From NCBI RefSeq assembly GCF_001263205.1, contig NZ_CP012333.1, positions 868,001-932,000 on the forward strand: DNA of 64,000 bases, read 5' to 3'. The notes under the pieces are model-generated. The model was not told the origin of the DNA and did no database searches. It saw nothing but the letters and a program-made list of their open reading frames with translations. A program made the translations under genes and the position numbers. This document shows, piece by piece, positions 62,491-64,000 of the stretch (position 1 is the stretch's first letter; every line of letters starts with the position of its first letter). This stretch comes from Labilithrix luteola (GTDB lineage Bacteria > Myxococcota_A > Polyangia > Polyangiales > Polyangiaceae).

Positions 62491-63870
62491 TTGAAGAAGT
62501 CCTCCTCCGTATCCCTCTCCAATCCTCCGATCGCCAACATGACGCCGCCGGCCGTGGCCGAAGAAGCGGTCGACATGTATTTCCGCAAAATGGCGCAGGT
62601 ATCGCTCCTTACCCGAGAGGGTGAGGTCGAGCTCGCGCGCAAGATCGAGGAGGGCGAGCGGAGAATCATCGAGGCAATCGTCGACTCGGCGTTCGCAGCC
62701 GCCGAGCTCGATCACGTGAGCCGCATGCTCTACAAGGGCCGGCTCAAGGTGCGAGACGTCGTGCGCAACGTCGATGACGAAGACGCGTTCGACGAGGCGA
62801 CGATGCTCAAGATCGCGCGCCTGCTCGAGCGACCGCTCAAGGAAGTCCATAGCGCGGCGAACGCGAAGAAGCCCGAGCCGGAGGCGAAGGACGCGAAGAA
62901 GGCCGCGCCGGGAGCGAAGAAGGGCGAGGCCGCGAAGCCGAAGAAGAGCTCGCGCAAAACCAAGGCCGAGCTGGCGCGCGACGAGATCGTGGCGCAGCTC
63001 GAGCTGCTCCGCCTCGACCGCGGGATCATCGAGCGTGTCGAGAAGAAGCTCCGGCTCATCCAGCGCGAGATGCCCGCCGCCTCGGCGAAGAAGAGCACCT
63101 CGCTCGCGCTCGGCGAGATCGCCGGAGGCCGCCGCGTGGCTGACCGCGCGAAGTCGGCGCTCGTCGAAGCGAACCTTCGCCTCGTCGTGTCGCTCGCCAA
63201 GAAGCACGTCAACCGCGGCCTCCAGCTCCTCGACCTGATTCAAGAGGGCAACATCGGCCTCATGCGCGCGGTCGACAAGTTCGACTACAAGCGCGGTTAC
63301 AAGTTCTCCACGTACGCCACGTGGTGGGTTCGCCAGTCGATCTCGCGCGCCATTGCCGACCAGGGCCGCACCATTCGCGTCCCCGTGCACATGTACGAGA
63401 GCTTGCAGAAGCTCACGCGTACGAGCCGCTCGCTCCTCCAGGAGTACGGCCGTGAGCCCACGCCCGAGGAGCTCGCCGAGTCGACCGGCATCCCCGTCGA
63501 GAAGGTGCGCGCCGTCATGAAGATCGCGCGCGAGCCGATCAGCCTCGAGACCCCCGTGGGCAACGACGGCGAGTCGCACGTCGGCGAGTTCATCCCCGAC
63601 GACTCCGGCCTCCCACCCGACGAGGCCTACGCGCAGATGCGCTTCAACGATCAGACGCGTCAGCTCCTGAAGACGCTCACGCCGCGCGAGGAGAAGATCC
63701 TCCGCATGCGATTCGGCATCGACGAGTCGCGCGACCACACGCTCGAAGAGGTCGGCGAGAGCTTCTCGCTCACCCGCGAGCGCATTCGCCAGATCGAGAC
63801 GAAGGCGCTGCGCAAGCTTCGCCTCCCCTCGCAGCACCGCAAGATGAAGACGTACATCGGCGGGCAGTAG
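62491..63870 (+). CDS. Primary-type sigma-70 factor (RpoD-like)
   Basis: 459 aa. The TTG at 62491 is used; an ATG at 62539 is an alternative. Region 1.2 starts near residue 25 (AVDMYFRKMAQVSLLTREGEVELA). A Lys/Ala/Pro-rich linker at about 120-165 and a helical non-conserved region follow. Region 2 (ANLRLVVSLAKKHVNRGLQLLDLIQEGNIGLMRAVDKFDY, KRGYKFSTYATWWVRQSISRAI) contains the -10 recognition residues, then come region 3 (RVPVHMYESLQKLTR) and region 4 (LTPREEKILRMRFGIDES, TRERIRQIETKALRKLR). Region 1.1 is missing and the C-terminus ends KMKTYIGGQ. It could be the housekeeping factor or a group 2 factor. Confidence 0.88.
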   Translation: MKKSSSVSLSNPPIANMTPPAVAEEAVDMYFRKMAQVSLLTREGEVELARKIEEGERRIIEAIVDSAFAAAELDHVSRMLYKGRLKVRDVVRNVDDEDAFDEATMLKIARLLERPLKEVHSAANAKKPEPEAKDAKKAAPGAKKGEAAKPKKSSRKTKAELARDEIVAQLELLRLDRGIIERVEKKLRLIQREMPAASAKKSTSLALGEIAGGRRVADRAKSALVEANLRLVVSLAKKHVNRGLQLLDLIQEGNIGLMRAVDKFDYKRGYKFSTYATWWVRQSISRAIADQGRTIRVPVHMYESLQKLTRTSRSLLQEYGREPTPEELAESTGIPVEKVRAVMKIAREPISLETPVGNDGESHVGEFIPDDSGLPPDEAYAQMRFNDQTRQLLKTLTPREEKILRMRFGIDESRDHTLEEVGESFSLTRERIRQIETKALRKLRLPSQHRKMKTYIGGQ

Positions 63871-63892
63871 CGAACGCCTGATACGCGAACCA

Positions 63893-63917
63893 TCCGGATG
63901 GCTCCGATCCATCCGGA
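63893..63917. terminator. Stem-loop between convergent genes
   Basis: Perfect 9-bp arms TCCGGATGG (63893-63901) and CCATCCGGA (63909-63917) with a 7-base loop lie between the sigma-70 stop (63870) and the end of a convergent partial gene. A second palindrome CCATCCGGATGG overlaps the left arm. No T-run is present. Confidence 0.5.
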
Positions 63918-63938
63918 CTCACTTGCACGAGCGACGCC

Positions 63939-64000
63939 TCACCGCTGGTCGCGCGGGTCCCAACCCGTGGCGCAGCCTTCTTCGAGGGCATCGAGGCGCT
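63939..64000 (-). CDS. C-terminus of an unidentified protein, partial
   Basis: One minus-strand frame enters from the right edge and reads RLDALEEGCATGWDPRDQR before TGA at 63939-63941. The composition and clean end look like a natural protein C-terminus convergent with the sigma-70 gene. Only 19 residues are present, so no function can be given. Weak support. Confidence 0.35.
   Translation of the reverse strand, partial: RLDALEEGCATGWDPRDQR

Noticed and set aside
62485..63912. Open frame of 475 codons opposite the sigma-70 gene
   Set aside because: The sigma factor is unambiguous on the plus strand; the antisense frame is a Leu/Arg/Glu shadow.

Overview
The window looks like a chromosome segment of a large-genome myxobacterium (Myxococcota, most likely Polyangiales). 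This is an inference from very high GC, many GTG/TTG starts, many lipoproteins with Asp/Ala-rich linkers, double-FHA and Ser/Thr kinase proteins, bactofilin, and ECF sigma factor/TPR partners. No rRNA, tRNA, CRISPR array, prophage or insertion sequence is visible.

Layout. 1-8.1 kb: a cut lipoprotein start, a double-FHA membrane protein, free methionine-R-sulfoxide reductase (msrC), a small Cys-rich lipoprotein, an operon of an MMPL/RND exporter with a GT22 PIG-B-like mannosyltransferase, and a bactofilin. 8.1-16.6 kb: a tail-anchored KAAAE-repeat protein, a frameshifted pseudo-receiver, a zinc ribbon, mannose-6-phosphate isomerase, a PrsW-type membrane protease, a prepilin peptidase and unknowns. 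16.6-22.6 kb: an ALDH7 dehydrogenase, an LBF_2804-type membrane protein, and a two-gene operon of a secreted protein-arginine deiminase lipoprotein with a HEAT-repeat partner, ending in a perfect 21-bp stem-loop.

22.6-33 kb, all minus strand: an envelope protein, an ECF sigma factor, its TPR-type membrane partner, then five overlapping lipoprotein genes (Cys-rich repeat, two beta-propeller types, RCC1, IgGFc-binding). This reads as a sigma-controlled surface cassette and, with the deiminase operon, is the most unusual content. 33-45.7 kb: an outer-membrane barrel protein, a ClC channel, a FadL-type porin with a charged tail, a YfiM-like protein coupled to a 1469-aa metzincin lipoprotein, and an ABC transporter whose ATPase has lost its nucleotide motifs. 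45.8-55.3 kb: a membrane-embedded degenerate NtrC-like protein, a Ser/Thr kinase, a TauE/SafE permease divergent from a LysR regulator, an unknown lipoprotein, a Pro/Ala-rich membrane protein, and a reductase-acyltransferase pair. 55.4-64 kb: an EF-hand M49-like metallopeptidase, Aat of the N-degron pathway, a CHASE3 histidine kinase with two response regulators, an epimerase-like reductase, and a primary-type sigma-70 factor.

Five genes, possibly six, are broken by the same event: one missing base in a G or C run. That pattern suggests base-call or assembly undercalls more than real gene death. Those entries are given as whole genes with the break position stated.
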